The notes: a model not told the origin generated them from the letters alone. A stretch of 64,000 bases of DNA from Streptomyces natalensis ATCC 27448 (GCF_000935125.1 NZ_JRKI01000034.1:670318-734317); one strand, 5' to 3'; counted from the stretch's first letter, positions 44,507-53,857 are shown. A program made the numbers and translations.

Positions 44507-45481
44507 TCACCGATCGAGATCGGTGGCCGCCGCGCAGGCGCGCAGCAGCAGCTCGACGCCGGGCCGGGGGTACCCCCGGCCGGAAGCTGGGGAAGGGTCG
44601 GTGCGGTGGACGGCGAGGTAGGTGGTCAGTTCCATGCCCGGGTTGCGGAAGGGGAGATAGGCGACCCTGGGGGTGCTCAGCCGTTCGGCGTGGGCGGCGT
44701 AGACGACGGTCCACAGGGCGTCGGCCGGGCCGCAGGCGCCGATGGCGGCCAGGGTGTTGTCCAGGGTGCCGGGGCGGGGGCCGGGTACGGGGGTGAAACC
44801 GGCGTCGTGGCAGGCGGCCAGGACCAGGTCGACCAGGGGGCGGTTGGTACGGCGTTCGGTCAGGATCAGGGGGACCTCGGCCAGGTCGGCCAGCGCGATG
44901 GTGCCGGGCGAGGCGGCGAGGGCGTGGCGGGCCGGGACGGCGGCCACCAGGGGGTCCTGCCACAGCGGGACGAAGCTGAGGGCCTCGCGTCCGTCCCCGC
45001 GCGTCGTACGGGCGTGGGCGGGGCCGCCGTCGTCCGCGTCGCCCCGGACGAACGCCGCGTCCAGCTCGCCGGCCGCGACCTGCTCCAGGCGTTCGGGGGC
45101 CGGGGCGGCGACCAGTTCCACGCCGGTCCCGGGCGCGAGCTGGGCCAGGGCTTCCAGCATCCGGTCCAGGTGGGCGCCCATGCCGGTGCTGGTCCCGACC
45201 CGCAGCACGCCCGCGCGGGTGGCGGCCAGGTCGGCGACGACCGCACGGGCGCGTTCCTCGGCGGCGAGCAGCGCTTGTGCCTCGGGCAGGAACCGCTCGC
45301 CCAGCGGCGTCAGCCGCACCTGGCGCGCGGACCGGTCGAACAGTTCGGCCTTCAACTCCCGTTCCAGTCGCCGCACTTGCTGACTCACCGCGGACTGCAC
45401 GATGTGCAGCCGCTCCGCCGCCCGCCCGAAGTGCAGCTCCTGCGCGACCATGACGAAATACCGCACCTGCCGGAGCTCCAT
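44507..45481 (-). CDS. LysR-family transcriptional regulator
   Basis: The 324-residue protein has the LysR helix-turn-helix (3-62, LHFGRAAERLHIVQSAVSQQVRRLE) and an effector-binding domain (about 90-295). ATG 45481 fits the family N-terminus; upstream codons do not. The C-terminus contains a 31-bp repeat that encodes PSPASGRGYPRP and looks inserted. It points towards the tautomerase and ligase genes on the same strand, its probable but unproven targets. Confidence 0.87.
   Translation of the reverse strand: MELRQVRYFVMVAQELHFGRAAERLHIVQSAVSQQVRRLERELKAELFDRSARQVRLTPLGERFLPEAQALLAAEERARAVVADLAATRAGVLRVGTSTGMGAHLDRMLEALAQLAPGTGVELVAAPAPERLEQVAAGELDAAFVRGDADDGGPAHARTTRGDGREALSFVPLWQDPLVAAVPARHALAASPGTIALADLAEVPLILTERRTNRPLVDLVLAACHDAGFTPVPGPRPGTLDNTLAAIGACGPADALWTVVYAAHAERLSTPRVAYLPFRNPGMELTTYLAVHRTDPSPASGRGYPRPGVELLLRACAAATDLDR
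44566..44596 (-). repeat. 31-bp repeat inside the LysR gene, copy 2
   Basis: Its reverse complement matches 27 of 31 bases at 38317-38347. It is read in the same phase in both genes and encodes PSPASGRGYP near the LysR C-terminus. Confidence 0.75.
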
Positions 45482-45536
45482 GCGCTCCCCCGTTCCCGCG
45501 GCCTCTGCCGCGTCAACATCATCCACCCCACCAACC

Positions 45537-46778
45537 TCAGTAGTCCTCCCCCGTGAACGGCAGCCACTCCGTCTCCAGCGCCGCGTCCAGGCGGCGGGCG
45601 GCGCCCGGGGTGTGCGCGGTGGCCAGGCCGTCGCGTACGAGGGGGCTCAGGCGGGCGCCGCCCAGGTAGCAGGCGGCCAGGTCGCGGGCGTCCAGGGTGA
45701 GGTCGGGGGCGGCGGTGGTGGGGGTGCAGGCAGCGCCGTCGGGGCCGGCGGTCAGGCGGAACCGCCGTGCGTGGGTGGGGAGCCGGTCGTCGCGGACATC
45801 GAGGACGAGGTCGACGGGGGCCGCCCAGGAGCGGGCGGTGAGAGCGGCGGGGAGGTCGGTCAGCCGCAGCCAGAGGCTGGGAACGGTGCCGGTGACGCGT
45901 ACCTGGTCGCGGTCGGCGGCCAGTTGGAGGAGCGGGTCGTCGGCCGGGCGGGCGCCGGCCCGTACGGTGCCCGTCAGGTCGATGGAGGCGAGGTAGGACC
46001 ACAGCGCGGCGGCGGCCGGTGCGCCGTCCGCCTCCAGTTCGCGGACCTGGACCGCACCGGGCGCGCCGCCGCCTTCCTCGCCGCCGCGGGTGCGGTAGAC
46101 GGCGTAGCCGCCGGGGGTCTCGCCGGGGGCGCCGAGCACCACGACCCGGGTGGGGCCGAACTCGTCGGCGCCGGCGTCGGCGGTCTCCAGCCGCAGCGTC
46201 TCGAAGCGCCATCGGCGTTCGGTGCGGCGGAAGCGTCCGGCGCGGCGCGTGCGGCTCTCCTCGTAGAGCGGGGTGAGCAGGGCGGGCGCCGCGGCCGGGT
46301 CGATCAGCCGCAGGGGGCGGGGGTCGGGGGCGATGCGCAGGTCCAGCGGCCGGGTGGCGTCGATCTCGATGCGGTCGGTCTCGGTGGCGGGCGCGAAGCC
46401 GTAGCGGCCGTAGATCGCGCTCTGCGACGCCCAGAGGGCGGCCAGTGGCATTCCGGCGGCGGCGCAGCGGGGCCACAGGGCGTCCAGCATCGCGGTCAGC
46501 AGGCCGCGGCGCCGGTGGGTGGGGGCGACCGAGACGAAGTCCAGTGCGGCGCAGGGGAGTTCGCCGCCGGGGACGGACAGCTCGTGGTGGTGCGCGGCGG
46601 CCAGGCCGACCAGTCTGCCGTCCTCGTACGCGCCGACGCGGATGCAGCTCGCGAGCAGCTCGCGGTGGTAGTAGCGGGTCGGGGCCGCGGGGGCGAGGTG
46701 GTGGACGAGGTGGATCAGGTCGAGGGCCTGGTCGAGATGGTCCTCGGGGATGTCCCGGATGGCGGTCGTCGTAATCAC
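45537..46778 (-). CDS. Eis-like N-acetyltransferase
   Basis: The 413-residue protein has the three-part Eis layout: an N-terminal GNAT domain with VSVAPTHRRRGLLTAML near residue 83 and YGRYGFAPATE near 125, a second GNAT-like domain, and a sterol-carrier-like C-terminal domain (about 300-413). Eis enzymes acetylate amines, including aminoglycosides in mycobacteria; the substrate here is unknown. GTG 46778 is the start. It follows the terminator of the xanthine dehydrogenase genes. Confidence 0.85.
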   Translation of the reverse strand: MITTTAIRDIPEDHLDQALDLIHLVHHLAPAAPTRYYHRELLASCIRVGAYEDGRLVGLAAAHHHELSVPGGELPCAALDFVSVAPTHRRRGLLTAMLDALWPRCAAAGMPLAALWASQSAIYGRYGFAPATETDRIEIDATRPLDLRIAPDPRPLRLIDPAAAPALLTPLYEESRTRRAGRFRRTERRWRFETLRLETADAGADEFGPTRVVVLGAPGETPGGYAVYRTRGGEEGGGAPGAVQVRELEADGAPAAAALWSYLASIDLTGTVRAGARPADDPLLQLAADRDQVRVTGTVPSLWLRLTDLPAALTARSWAAPVDLVLDVRDDRLPTHARRFRLTAGPDGAACTPTTAAPDLTLDARDLAACYLGGARLSPLVRDGLATAHTPGAARRLDAALETEWLPFTGEDY

Positions 46779-46820
46779 CGGGGGACGCTAACGCGGGCCT
46801 ACCGGGGTCGCATCCCCATT

Positions 46821-46863
46821 TTCCGGGGCCGGTTCCGGGGCCGGTTCCGGGCCGGTCCGGGCC
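46821..46863. repeat. 12-bp tandem repeat
   Basis: About three and a half copies of TTCCGGGGCCGG, the last ones shortened, lie in the leader of the Eis-like gene. Confidence 0.65.
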
Positions 46864-46893
46864 GTCATCGGGAGCCTGCCCGGAAACCTGTCC

Positions 46894-46924
46894 GGGCGCG
46901 GCATCCCCCACGGATGCCGCGCCC
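46894..46924 (-). terminator. Terminator after xdhC
   Basis: A perfect 13-bp stem (46894-46906 with 46912-46924) and 5-base loop lie about 55 bases beyond the xdhC stop. Confidence 0.75.
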
Positions 46925-46978
46925 GCTTACGGGACCGGCGGTGTCAGGGGCGCCGGTCCCGGGCCATGAGGCCCGCCG

Positions 46979-48172
46979 TCAGGCCACCGAACCGATCTGG
47001 CCCACCGGGCGGGTCACGTCGTGGTGGATGGGGGTGTGGGCGCCCGTCAGCGGGGTGCCGGTGCCGCCGCGGCGGTTGGCGACGATTTCCGCGGCGATGG
47101 ACAGGGCGGTCTCCTCGGGGGTGCGGGCCCCGAGGTCGAGACCGATCGGGGAGCGCAGCCGGTTGAGTTCGAGCTCGGTGAGGCCCACCTCGCGCAGCCG
47201 CTGCTGACGGTCGAGGTGGGTGCGGCGCGAGCCCATGGCGCCGACGTAGGCGACCGGAAGCTTGAGGGCGCGCTCCAGCAGGGGGACGTCGAACTTGGCG
47301 TCGTGGGTCAGCACGCACAGGACGGTGCGCCCGTCCAGCTCCTGGGAGTCGAGGTAGCGGTGCGGCCAGTCCACGACGATCTCGTCGGCGTCGGGGAAGC
47401 GGGCCCTGGTGGCGAAGACGGGGCGGGCGTCGCAGACGGTGACCCGATAGCCGAGGAATTTTCCGACCTTCACCAGCGCGGAGGCGAAGTCGATGGCGCC
47501 GAAGACGATCATGCGGGGGGCGGGTACGGAGGATTCGACGAGGAGGACGACGGGGCGGCCGCACTGCGCACCCTCGGCGCCGATCTCCAGCGTCGTCGTG
47601 CGCCCGGCGTCCAGCAGGGCGCGGGTCTCCTCGACCGCCGTGCGGTCCAGGGCGGGGTGCCCGCCCAGGGTGCCGGTGTGGCTGCCGTCGGGGCGGACGA
47701 GCAGGGCGCGGCCGACCAGTTCGGCCGGGCCCTCGATGATCCGCGCGACCGCCGCCGCCTCTCCTTGGGCGGCGGCGGCCAGCGCGGCGGCGAGCGTCTC
47801 GGCAGTGCTGTCCACCGGGGTGCCCGTGGACCCACTGTCGGCGGCGGGTCCACGGCCGCTCGCCCGTACCGGGGTGATGAGGATGTCGATGATGCCGCCG
47901 CAGGTCAGGCCCACGGCGAAGGCGTCCTCATCGCTGTAGCCGAAGCGTTCGAGGACCGGCTTTCCGGTCTTGAGCGCCTCCTGGCACAGTTCGTAGACGG
48001 CCCCCTCCACACATCCGCCGGAGACCGACCCGATCGCCGTACCGTCGGTGTCGACGGCGAGGGCGGCCCCGGGCTGACGGGGGGCGCTCCCGTTGGTGGC
48101 CACGACCGTGGCCACCGCGAAGTCGCGGCCCTGCCCGACCCACCGGTGCAGCTCTTCGGCGATGTCCAGCAT
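46979..48172 (-). CDS. xdhC: XdhC-family molybdenum cofactor insertion protein
   Basis: The 397-residue protein carries the XdhC/CoxI N-terminal block (VVATNGSAPRQPGAALAV, SVSGGCVEGAVYE, LTCGGIIDI) and a C-terminal Rossmann-like domain (FGAIDFASALVKVGKFLGY, YVGAMGSRRTH, LRSPIGLDLGARTPEE). In other bacteria XdhC binds and sulfurates molybdopterin for xanthine dehydrogenase. ATG 48172 follows AAGGAG. It comes 35 bases after a purine permease gene on the same strand as the enzyme genes. Confidence 0.9.
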   Translation of the reverse strand: MLDIAEELHRWVGQGRDFAVATVVATNGSAPRQPGAALAVDTDGTAIGSVSGGCVEGAVYELCQEALKTGKPVLERFGYSDEDAFAVGLTCGGIIDILITPVRASGRGPAADSGSTGTPVDSTAETLAAALAAAAQGEAAAVARIIEGPAELVGRALLVRPDGSHTGTLGGHPALDRTAVEETRALLDAGRTTTLEIGAEGAQCGRPVVLLVESSVPAPRMIVFGAIDFASALVKVGKFLGYRVTVCDARPVFATRARFPDADEIVVDWPHRYLDSQELDGRTVLCVLTHDAKFDVPLLERALKLPVAYVGAMGSRRTHLDRQQRLREVGLTELELNRLRSPIGLDLGARTPEETALSIAAEIVANRRGGTGTPLTGAHTPIHHDVTRPVGQIGSVA

Positions 48173-48207
48173 GTCGGTCTCCTTACGGATGGGGAGAGGG
48201 CGGGCGG

Positions 48208-49668
48208 TTATTTGACGCCCAGCCACTGCTCGATCGGATGGAGCGAGAAGTAGACGAGGAAGATGCCGGTCAGCACCCACATGAACGGGCCGATCTCGCG
48301 CCACTTGCCCTGGGCCGCCTTGATGGCGGTGTAGGCGATGACGCCGGCGCCGACGCCGGTGGTGATCTGGTAGGTGAACGGCATCAGGCCCACGGTCAGG
48401 AAGACCGGGATGGACACGGAGCGGTCGCTCCAGTCCACGTGGGCGGCGGCGCTCATCATCATCGAGCCGATGACGACCAGCGCGGCCGCGGCCACCTGGG
48501 CCGGGACGAGCTGGGTGAGCGGGGTGAAGAACAGACAGGCCGCGAAGAACAGGCCGGTGACCACCGACGACAGGCCCGTACGGGCTCCCTCGCCGACGCC
48601 GCTCGCCGACTCGATGAACACGGTCTGCCCGGAGGAGCCGGTCAGACCGCCGATCGCGCCGCCGGCGCCGTCGACGAACAGGGCCTTGGACAGGCCCGGC
48701 ATCCGGCCCTTGTCGTCGGCCAGCTTGGCCTCGGTGCCGACGCCGATGATGGTGGCCATGGCGTCGAAGAAGCCGGCCAGCACCAGCGTGAAGACGATCA
48801 TGCCGACGCTGAGCGCGCCGATCTTGTCCCAGCCGCCGAACTGGACATGGCCGAAGAGGCCGAAGTCGGGCATCGAGACGGCGCTGCCGTGCAGCGCGGG
48901 CGGGGCACCGCCCCAGTCCTTGTCGGTCAGTCCGCCGAACTTGGTGGCGGCGATGGACACGACCGATCCGGCGACGATTCCGATCAGGATGGCGCCGGGG
49001 ACCTTACGGGCCTGCAGCACGAAGATCAGCAGCAGGGTGAAACAGAAGAACAGAACGGGCCAGCCGGAGAGTTCGCCGGTGAGGCCAAGGGTCACGGGCG
49101 TGCCCTTGCCCGGGCCCACGAAACCGGCCTTCACCAGGCCGATCAGGGCGACGAACATGCCGATGCCCATGGTGATGGCGTGCTTGAGCGGCAGCGGGAT
49201 GGCGTTCATGACCATCTCGCGCAGACCGGTGACCACCAGCAGGCAGATCACCACGCCGTACATGACACACATGCCCATGGCCTGCGGCCACGTCATGTTG
49301 GGGACCACCTGGGTGGTCAGGGCCGCCGAGACGTTGAGTCCGGCCGCCAGGGCCAGCGGCACCTTGCCGATGAAGCCCATCAGCAAGGTGCTGATCGCCG
49401 CGGCGAACGCGGTGGCGGTGACCAGCGCGGGCTGGGCGAGGGTGTGGTGCTTGACGTCCCCCACCGACCCCAGGATCACGGGGTTGAGCAGGAGGATGTA
49501 GCACATTGCCATGAAGGTGGTGATGCCTCCGCGCAGTTCTCGCGCGATGCTCGACCCTCGGGCGGATATGTGGAAATACCGGTCGAGCCAAGAACGGCCG
49601 GCGGGCTGACGCGAGCCCTCGCCCGCGTCTTCCGCCACCGTCTGTGGCTCGGTGGACTGCTGGGTCAT
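48208..49668 (-). CDS. AzgA-like purine permease (NCS2, adenine/guanine/hypoxanthine)
   Basis: The 486-residue membrane protein has the AzgA/PbuG subgroup features: RELRGGITTFMAMCYILLLNP (45-65), LALAAGLNVSAALT, FDAMATIIGVGTEA near 318 and GSSGQTVFIESASGVGEGARTG near 355. About 13 membrane segments are visible. It probably imports hypoxanthine or guanine for the xanthine dehydrogenase encoded just upstream. Confidence 0.9.
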   Translation of the reverse strand: MTQQSTEPQTVAEDAGEGSRQPAGRSWLDRYFHISARGSSIARELRGGITTFMAMCYILLLNPVILGSVGDVKHHTLAQPALVTATAFAAAISTLLMGFIGKVPLALAAGLNVSAALTTQVVPNMTWPQAMGMCVMYGVVICLLVVTGLREMVMNAIPLPLKHAITMGIGMFVALIGLVKAGFVGPGKGTPVTLGLTGELSGWPVLFFCFTLLLIFVLQARKVPGAILIGIVAGSVVSIAATKFGGLTDKDWGGAPPALHGSAVSMPDFGLFGHVQFGGWDKIGALSVGMIVFTLVLAGFFDAMATIIGVGTEAKLADDKGRMPGLSKALFVDGAGGAIGGLTGSSGQTVFIESASGVGEGARTGLSSVVTGLFFAACLFFTPLTQLVPAQVAAAALVVIGSMMMSAAAHVDWSDRSVSIPVFLTVGLMPFTYQITTGVGAGVIAYTAIKAAQGKWREIGPFMWVLTGIFLVYFSLHPIEQWLGVK

Positions 49669-49809
49669 GGTGCCTGACTCCCAAGGTTCACAGGGGCACC
49701 CGCATCGACTGCGGGATTTGGGACGAAACTTCGGCTGCACGACCCGGGGGACGGCCCGAGACGAACGTTGGGTACTGACCCGGCTCGGGGAGTGCCGGGC
49801 AGCGACTGC

Positions 49810-49863
49810 GTGGTGCGCGTGGAACAGGTGGAACAGGTGGTGCGGGTGGTGCGGGTGGTGCTG
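49810..49863. repeat. 9-bp minisatellite, six copies
   Basis: Six units in the pattern GTGGNNCNG follow without gaps: one GTGGTGCGC, two GTGGAACAG, two GTGGTGCGG and one GTGGTGCTG. It lies about 150 bp upstream of the permease start. Confidence 0.8.
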
Positions 49864-49933
49864 GTTGGAACCGGGCGGTGCGCGGAGGAGGACGGACAGG
49901 GACACCCCTGGGCACGCACCGCCCGGAACCGGT

Positions 49934-49955
49934 GTCCGGGGACTGGGCCCCGGAC
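49934..49955 (-). terminator. Hairpin after the xanthine dehydrogenase genes
   Basis: GTCCGGGG and CCCCGGAC pair around six bases, immediately beyond the stop of the large subunit. Confidence 0.6.
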
Positions 49956-49959
49956 GGCT

Positions 49960-52347
49960 TTATGTGCCGGTGAGGTGCTCGGGGCGTACCGGCGTCTTGT
50001 TGAGCTCCAGCCCGGTCGCGTTCCGGATCGCCGCGAGGACGGCCGGAGTGGACGACAGGGTCGGGGCCTCGCCGATGCCGCGCAGCCCGTAGGGGGCGTG
50101 CTCATCGGCGAGTTCGAGCACATCGACCGGGATGGTCGGGGTGTCGAGGATCGTGGGGATGAGGTAGTCCGTGAAGGAGGGGTTACGCACCTTCGCGGTC
50201 TTGGGGTCGACGATGATCTCCTCCATGACCGCCACGCCCAGGCCCTGGGTGGTACCACCCTGGATCTGGCCGACGACGGACAGCGGGTTGAGCGCCTTGC
50301 CGACGTCCTGGGCGACGGCCAGCTCGATGACCTTGACCAGGCCGAGCTCGGTGTCCACCTCCACGACCGCGCGGTGGGCGGCGAAGGAGTACTGGACGTG
50401 GCCGAAGCCCTGGCCGGTCTTCAGGTCGAACGCCTCGGTGGGCCGGTGCCGGAACTCCAGCTCCAGGTCGACCGCCTCGCCTTCGAGGACGTCCGCCAGA
50501 TCGGCCAGGACCTCCCCGGCGTCGGTGACGACCTTGCCGCCCTCCAGCAGGAGTTCGGCGGTGGCCCATGCGGGGTGGTACGTACCGAACTTGCGGCGGC
50601 CGATGTCCAGGACCTTCTCGCGGACGTTCTCGCAGGTGTTCTTCACCGCGCCGCCGGTCATGTAGGTCTGCCGGGAGGCGGAGGTGGAGCCGGCGGAACC
50701 GACCTGGGTGTCGGCGGGGTGGATGGTGACCTGCTCGACGCCCAGTTCGGTACGGGCGATCTGGGCGTGGACGGTGACGCCGCCCTGGCCGACCTCCGCC
50801 ATCGCGGTGTGGACGGTGGCGACGGCCTCGCCGCCGACGACCTCCATGCGCACCCGGGCGGTGGAGTAGTCGTCGAAGCCCTCGGAGAAGCCGACGTTCT
50901 TGATGCCGACGGCGTAGCCGATACCGCGGACGACGCCCTCGCCGTGGGTGGTGTTGGACAGGCCGCCGGGCAGGGCACGCACATCGGCGCCCTCGCCGGC
51001 CGCCAGCCACTGCTGCTCCGGGGGAAGCGGCATCGCCTTGATGCGCCGGAGCAGTTCGGCCACCGGGGCCGGCGAGTCGACGGGCTGGCCGGTGGGCATG
51101 ATCGTGCCCTGTTCCATGGCGTTGAGCTGCCGGAACTCGACCGGGTCCATGCCCAGCTTCTTGGCCAGCTTGTCCATCTGCGCCTCGTAGGCGAAGCACG
51201 CCTGGACCGCCCCGAAGCCGCGCATCGCGCCGCAGGGAGGGTTGTTGGAGTACAGCGCGATGGCCTCGATCTCGACGTCGTCGACGACGTACGGGCCGAC
51301 GCTCAGCGAGGAGGCGTTGCCGACGACGGCCGGGGAGGCGGAGGCGTAGGCGCCGCCGTCCAGCACGATGCGGCACTTGAGGTGGGTGAGCTTGCCGTCC
51401 TTGGTGGCGCCGTGCTCGTACCAGAGCTTCGCCGGGTGCCGGTGGACGTGCCCGAAGAAGGACTCGAACCGGTTGTAGACGATCTTGACGGGCTTGCCGG
51501 TACGCAGCGCCAGGAGGCTGGCGTGGATCTGCATCGAGATGTCCTCGCGGCCGCCGAAGGCACCGCCGACGCCGGAGAGCGTCATGCGGACCTTCTCCTC
51601 GGGCAGGCCGAGGACCGGGGCGATCTGCTTGAGGTCCGAGTGCAGCCACTGGGTGGCGACGTACAGGTCGACGCCGCCGTCCTCGCCGGGCACCGCGAGG
51701 CCGGACTCCGGGCCGAGGAAGGCCTGGTCCTGCATGCCGAAGACGTACTCGCCGGAGACGATGACATCGGCCTTCTTGGCGGCCTCGTCGGCGTTGCCGC
51801 GGATGATCGGCTGGCGGTGGACGATGTTGGGGTGCGGGACGTGGCCCGAGTGGTGGTCGTCGCGGCCTTCGTGGACCAGGATCGCGTCCTCGGCGAGGGC
51901 GGACGCCTCGTCGGTGATGACCGGGAGTTCCTTGTACTCGATCTTGATCTTGGCCGCGGCGCGGCGGGCTGTCTCCGGGTGGTCGGCCGCGACCAGGGCG
52001 ACCGGCTCGCCGTGGTGACGTACCTTGCCGTGCGCGAGAACCGGCGTGTCCTGGATCTCCAGGCCGTAGTTCTTCACGTCGGTGGGCAGGTCGTCGTAGG
52101 TCAGCACGGCGTAGACACCGGACTGGGCCAGCGCCTCGGAGGTGTCGATGGAGACGATCTCGGCGTGCGCGACGGTGGAGCGGAGCGTGAAGCCCCACAG
52201 CATGTCCTCGTGCCACATGTCCGAGGAGTAGGCGAACTCACCGGTCACCTTGAGGGTGCCGTCGGGGCGGAGCGTCGAGGCGCCGATACCGGCGTCCGTC
52301 TTGCCGCCCTGGGTGAGGTTGGTGGGTGTACGGGTGGCACCAGCCAT
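49960..52347 (-). CDS. xdhB: Xanthine dehydrogenase, molybdenum-binding subunit
   Basis: The 795-residue large subunit binds the molybdenum cofactor and oxidises hypoxanthine/xanthine to urate. Seen are the N-terminal a/b-hammerhead (KVTGEFAYSSDM), SGVGGAFGGREDISMQIHASLLA near 300, NNPPCGAMRGFG near 400, and the C-terminal catalytic Glu region GLRGIGEAPTLSS. ATG 52347 begins two bases after the stop of the FeS subunit. Symbols for three-subunit enzymes vary between species; this one is by analogy. Confidence 0.9.
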   Translation of the reverse strand: MAGATRTPTNLTQGGKTDAGIGASTLRPDGTLKVTGEFAYSSDMWHEDMLWGFTLRSTVAHAEIVSIDTSEALAQSGVYAVLTYDDLPTDVKNYGLEIQDTPVLAHGKVRHHGEPVALVAADHPETARRAAAKIKIEYKELPVITDEASALAEDAILVHEGRDDHHSGHVPHPNIVHRQPIIRGNADEAAKKADVIVSGEYVFGMQDQAFLGPESGLAVPGEDGGVDLYVATQWLHSDLKQIAPVLGLPEEKVRMTLSGVGGAFGGREDISMQIHASLLALRTGKPVKIVYNRFESFFGHVHRHPAKLWYEHGATKDGKLTHLKCRIVLDGGAYASASPAVVGNASSLSVGPYVVDDVEIEAIALYSNNPPCGAMRGFGAVQACFAYEAQMDKLAKKLGMDPVEFRQLNAMEQGTIMPTGQPVDSPAPVAELLRRIKAMPLPPEQQWLAAGEGADVRALPGGLSNTTHGEGVVRGIGYAVGIKNVGFSEGFDDYSTARVRMEVVGGEAVATVHTAMAEVGQGGVTVHAQIARTELGVEQVTIHPADTQVGSAGSTSASRQTYMTGGAVKNTCENVREKVLDIGRRKFGTYHPAWATAELLLEGGKVVTDAGEVLADLADVLEGEAVDLELEFRHRPTEAFDLKTGQGFGHVQYSFAAHRAVVEVDTELGLVKVIELAVAQDVGKALNPLSVVGQIQGGTTQGLGVAVMEEIIVDPKTAKVRNPSFTDYLIPTILDTPTIPVDVLELADEHAPYGLRGIGEAPTLSSTPAVLAAIRNATGLELNKTPVRPEHLTGT

Positions 52348-52349
52348 GG

Positions 52350-52976
52350 TCAGGCCCCCTGTCCGGCGGTCCGGTTCTCGCCGCGGGCGGCCGCCAGCCG
52401 GACCGCGTCGAGGATCTTCTCGTAGCCCGTGCAGCGGCACAGGTTGCCCGACAGCGCCTCACGGATGTCGGCGTCGGACGGGGAGTCGTTGCGCTCCAGC
52501 AGCTCATCGGCGGCGACCAGCAGACCCGGGGTGCAGAACCCGCACTGGACCGCGCCGGCGTCGATGAACGCCTGCTGGATCGGGGAGAGATCGGTGTTCT
52601 CACCGGTCTGCGAATCGGCTGCCCGCGAGCGGAGCTCGCTGTCAGACGGCTTCGACTGCCACTGCTGGGCGTCCTGGAGGCTCGTACCGCAGGCCCCCGA
52701 GGCACAACCGCCCTTCTCGGCGCGCTGCTTGGCGAAGTCCGCCAGTCCCTCGACGGTCACCACCTCGCGGCCCTCGACCTGGCCCGCGGCCACCAGACAG
52801 GAACAGACCGGCACACCGTCCAGACGGACCGTGCAGGAGCCGCATTCGCCCTGCTCGCAGGCGTTCTTGGAGCCCGGCAGGCCCATCCGCTCGCGCAGGA
52901 CGTACAGCAGGCTCTCGCCTTCCCAGACGTCGTCGGCCTCTTGCTTGCGGCCGTTGACGGTGAATGTCACGCGCAC
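52350..52976 (-). CDS. Xanthine dehydrogenase, [2Fe-2S] subunit
   Basis: The 208-residue electron-transfer subunit binds two [2Fe-2S] clusters: the plant-type one at Cys40, 45, 48 and 60, the second at Cys145, 148, 180 and 182 (GFCTPG, LCRCTGY). Between them is an extra hydrophilic segment of about 45 residues (84-130) with a GGCASGACG motif, not usual in the family. GTG 52976 overlaps the FAD-subunit gene by ten bases. Confidence 0.9.
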   Translation of the reverse strand: MRVTFTVNGRKQEADDVWEGESLLYVLRERMGLPGSKNACEQGECGSCTVRLDGVPVCSCLVAAGQVEGREVVTVEGLADFAKQRAEKGGCASGACGTSLQDAQQWQSKPSDSELRSRAADSQTGENTDLSPIQQAFIDAGAVQCGFCTPGLLVAADELLERNDSPSDADIREALSGNLCRCTGYEKILDAVRLAAARGENRTAGQGA

Positions 52977-53857
52977 TGTGCGCTCCTCTCGTTGCCGCGG
53001 TAGGACTCCCAGGTCCAGCCGAGGGTGCGGCGCGCCATGATCCCGACCGCGTGGCGGCGGTACTTGGCGCTGCCGCGCACATCGTCGATGGGGTTGCAGG
53101 CACCGGAGGCGAGCTGCGCGAACTGCTTGGCGACGGACGGCGGGATCGGGGCGCCCGAATCCCAGAAGCCGCCCTCCTCCAGGGCCGCGGCGAGGAAGAC
53201 CTCGGCCTCCTTGGCGCGCACCGGGGTGGGCGCGGCCGAGCCGATGCCGGTGCGGACCGTACGGGTCTCGGGGTGCAGCGCGATACCGAACGCGCAGACC
53301 GCGATGACCATGGCGTTACGGGTGCCGACCTTGGAGAACTGCTGCGGGCCGTCGGCCTTGGGCAGATGCACCGAGCGGATCAGCTCGTCGGGCTCCAGGG
53401 CGTTGCGCTTGACGCCGAGGTAGAACTCGTCGATCGGGATCATGCGGACGCCGCGGGCGGCGGACTCGACCTCGACCTCGCAGCCGGAGGCGAGCAGCGC
53501 GGGGTGCGCGTCACCGGCCGGGGAGGCACAGCCCAGGTTGCCGCCGACGCCGCCGCGGTTGCGGATCTGCGGGGAGGCGACGGTGTGCGAGGCCAGGGCC
53601 AGGCCCGGCAGTTCGGCCCGCAGATTCTCCATGATCCGGGTGTAGGGAACGGAGGCGCCCAGTCGTACGGTCTTCTCGCCGACCTCCCACTCGCTCAGGT
53701 CAGCGATACGGTTCAGATCGAGCAGGTACTCCGGGCGGCGGTGGTCGAAGTTGATCTCGACCATCACGTCCGTGCCGCCCGCGATGGGCACAGCGGTGGG
53801 GAGCTCGGCCTTAGCGGCGAGCGCCTCCTCCCAGCTGGCGGGGCGAAGGAAGTCCAT
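52967..53857 (-). CDS. Xanthine dehydrogenase, FAD-binding subunit
   Basis: The 296-residue subunit passes electrons from the FeS centres to NAD. FAD-binding motifs are PIAGGTDVMVE (24-34) and RNRGGVGGNLGCASPAGD near 100. It is the first gene of the enzyme operon, in the order FAD, FeS, molybdenum subunit, and is divergent from the PucR-type regulator, which is its likely controller. Confidence 0.92.
   Translation of the reverse strand: MDFLRPASWEEALAAKAELPTAVPIAGGTDVMVEINFDHRRPEYLLDLNRIADLSEWEVGEKTVRLGASVPYTRIMENLRAELPGLALASHTVASPQIRNRGGVGGNLGCASPAGDAHPALLASGCEVEVESAARGVRMIPIDEFYLGVKRNALEPDELIRSVHLPKADGPQQFSKVGTRNAMVIAVCAFGIALHPETRTVRTGIGSAAPTPVRAKEAEVFLAAALEEGGFWDSGAPIPPSVAKQFAQLASGACNPIDDVRGSAKYRRHAVGIMARRTLGWTWESYRGNERSAQCA

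Larger units (their letters stand above)
49669..49959. other. Spacer between xanthine dehydrogenase and permease genes
   Basis: The spacer holds the terminator at 49934-49955 and a 9-bp minisatellite (49810-49863). No gene is supported; open frames come from the repeat. Confidence 0.55.

Noticed and set aside
49768..52425. An 885-codon forward frame over xanthine dehydrogenase
   Set aside because: Antisense shadow of the large subunit, with Val/Asp/Gly-rich low-complexity translation.
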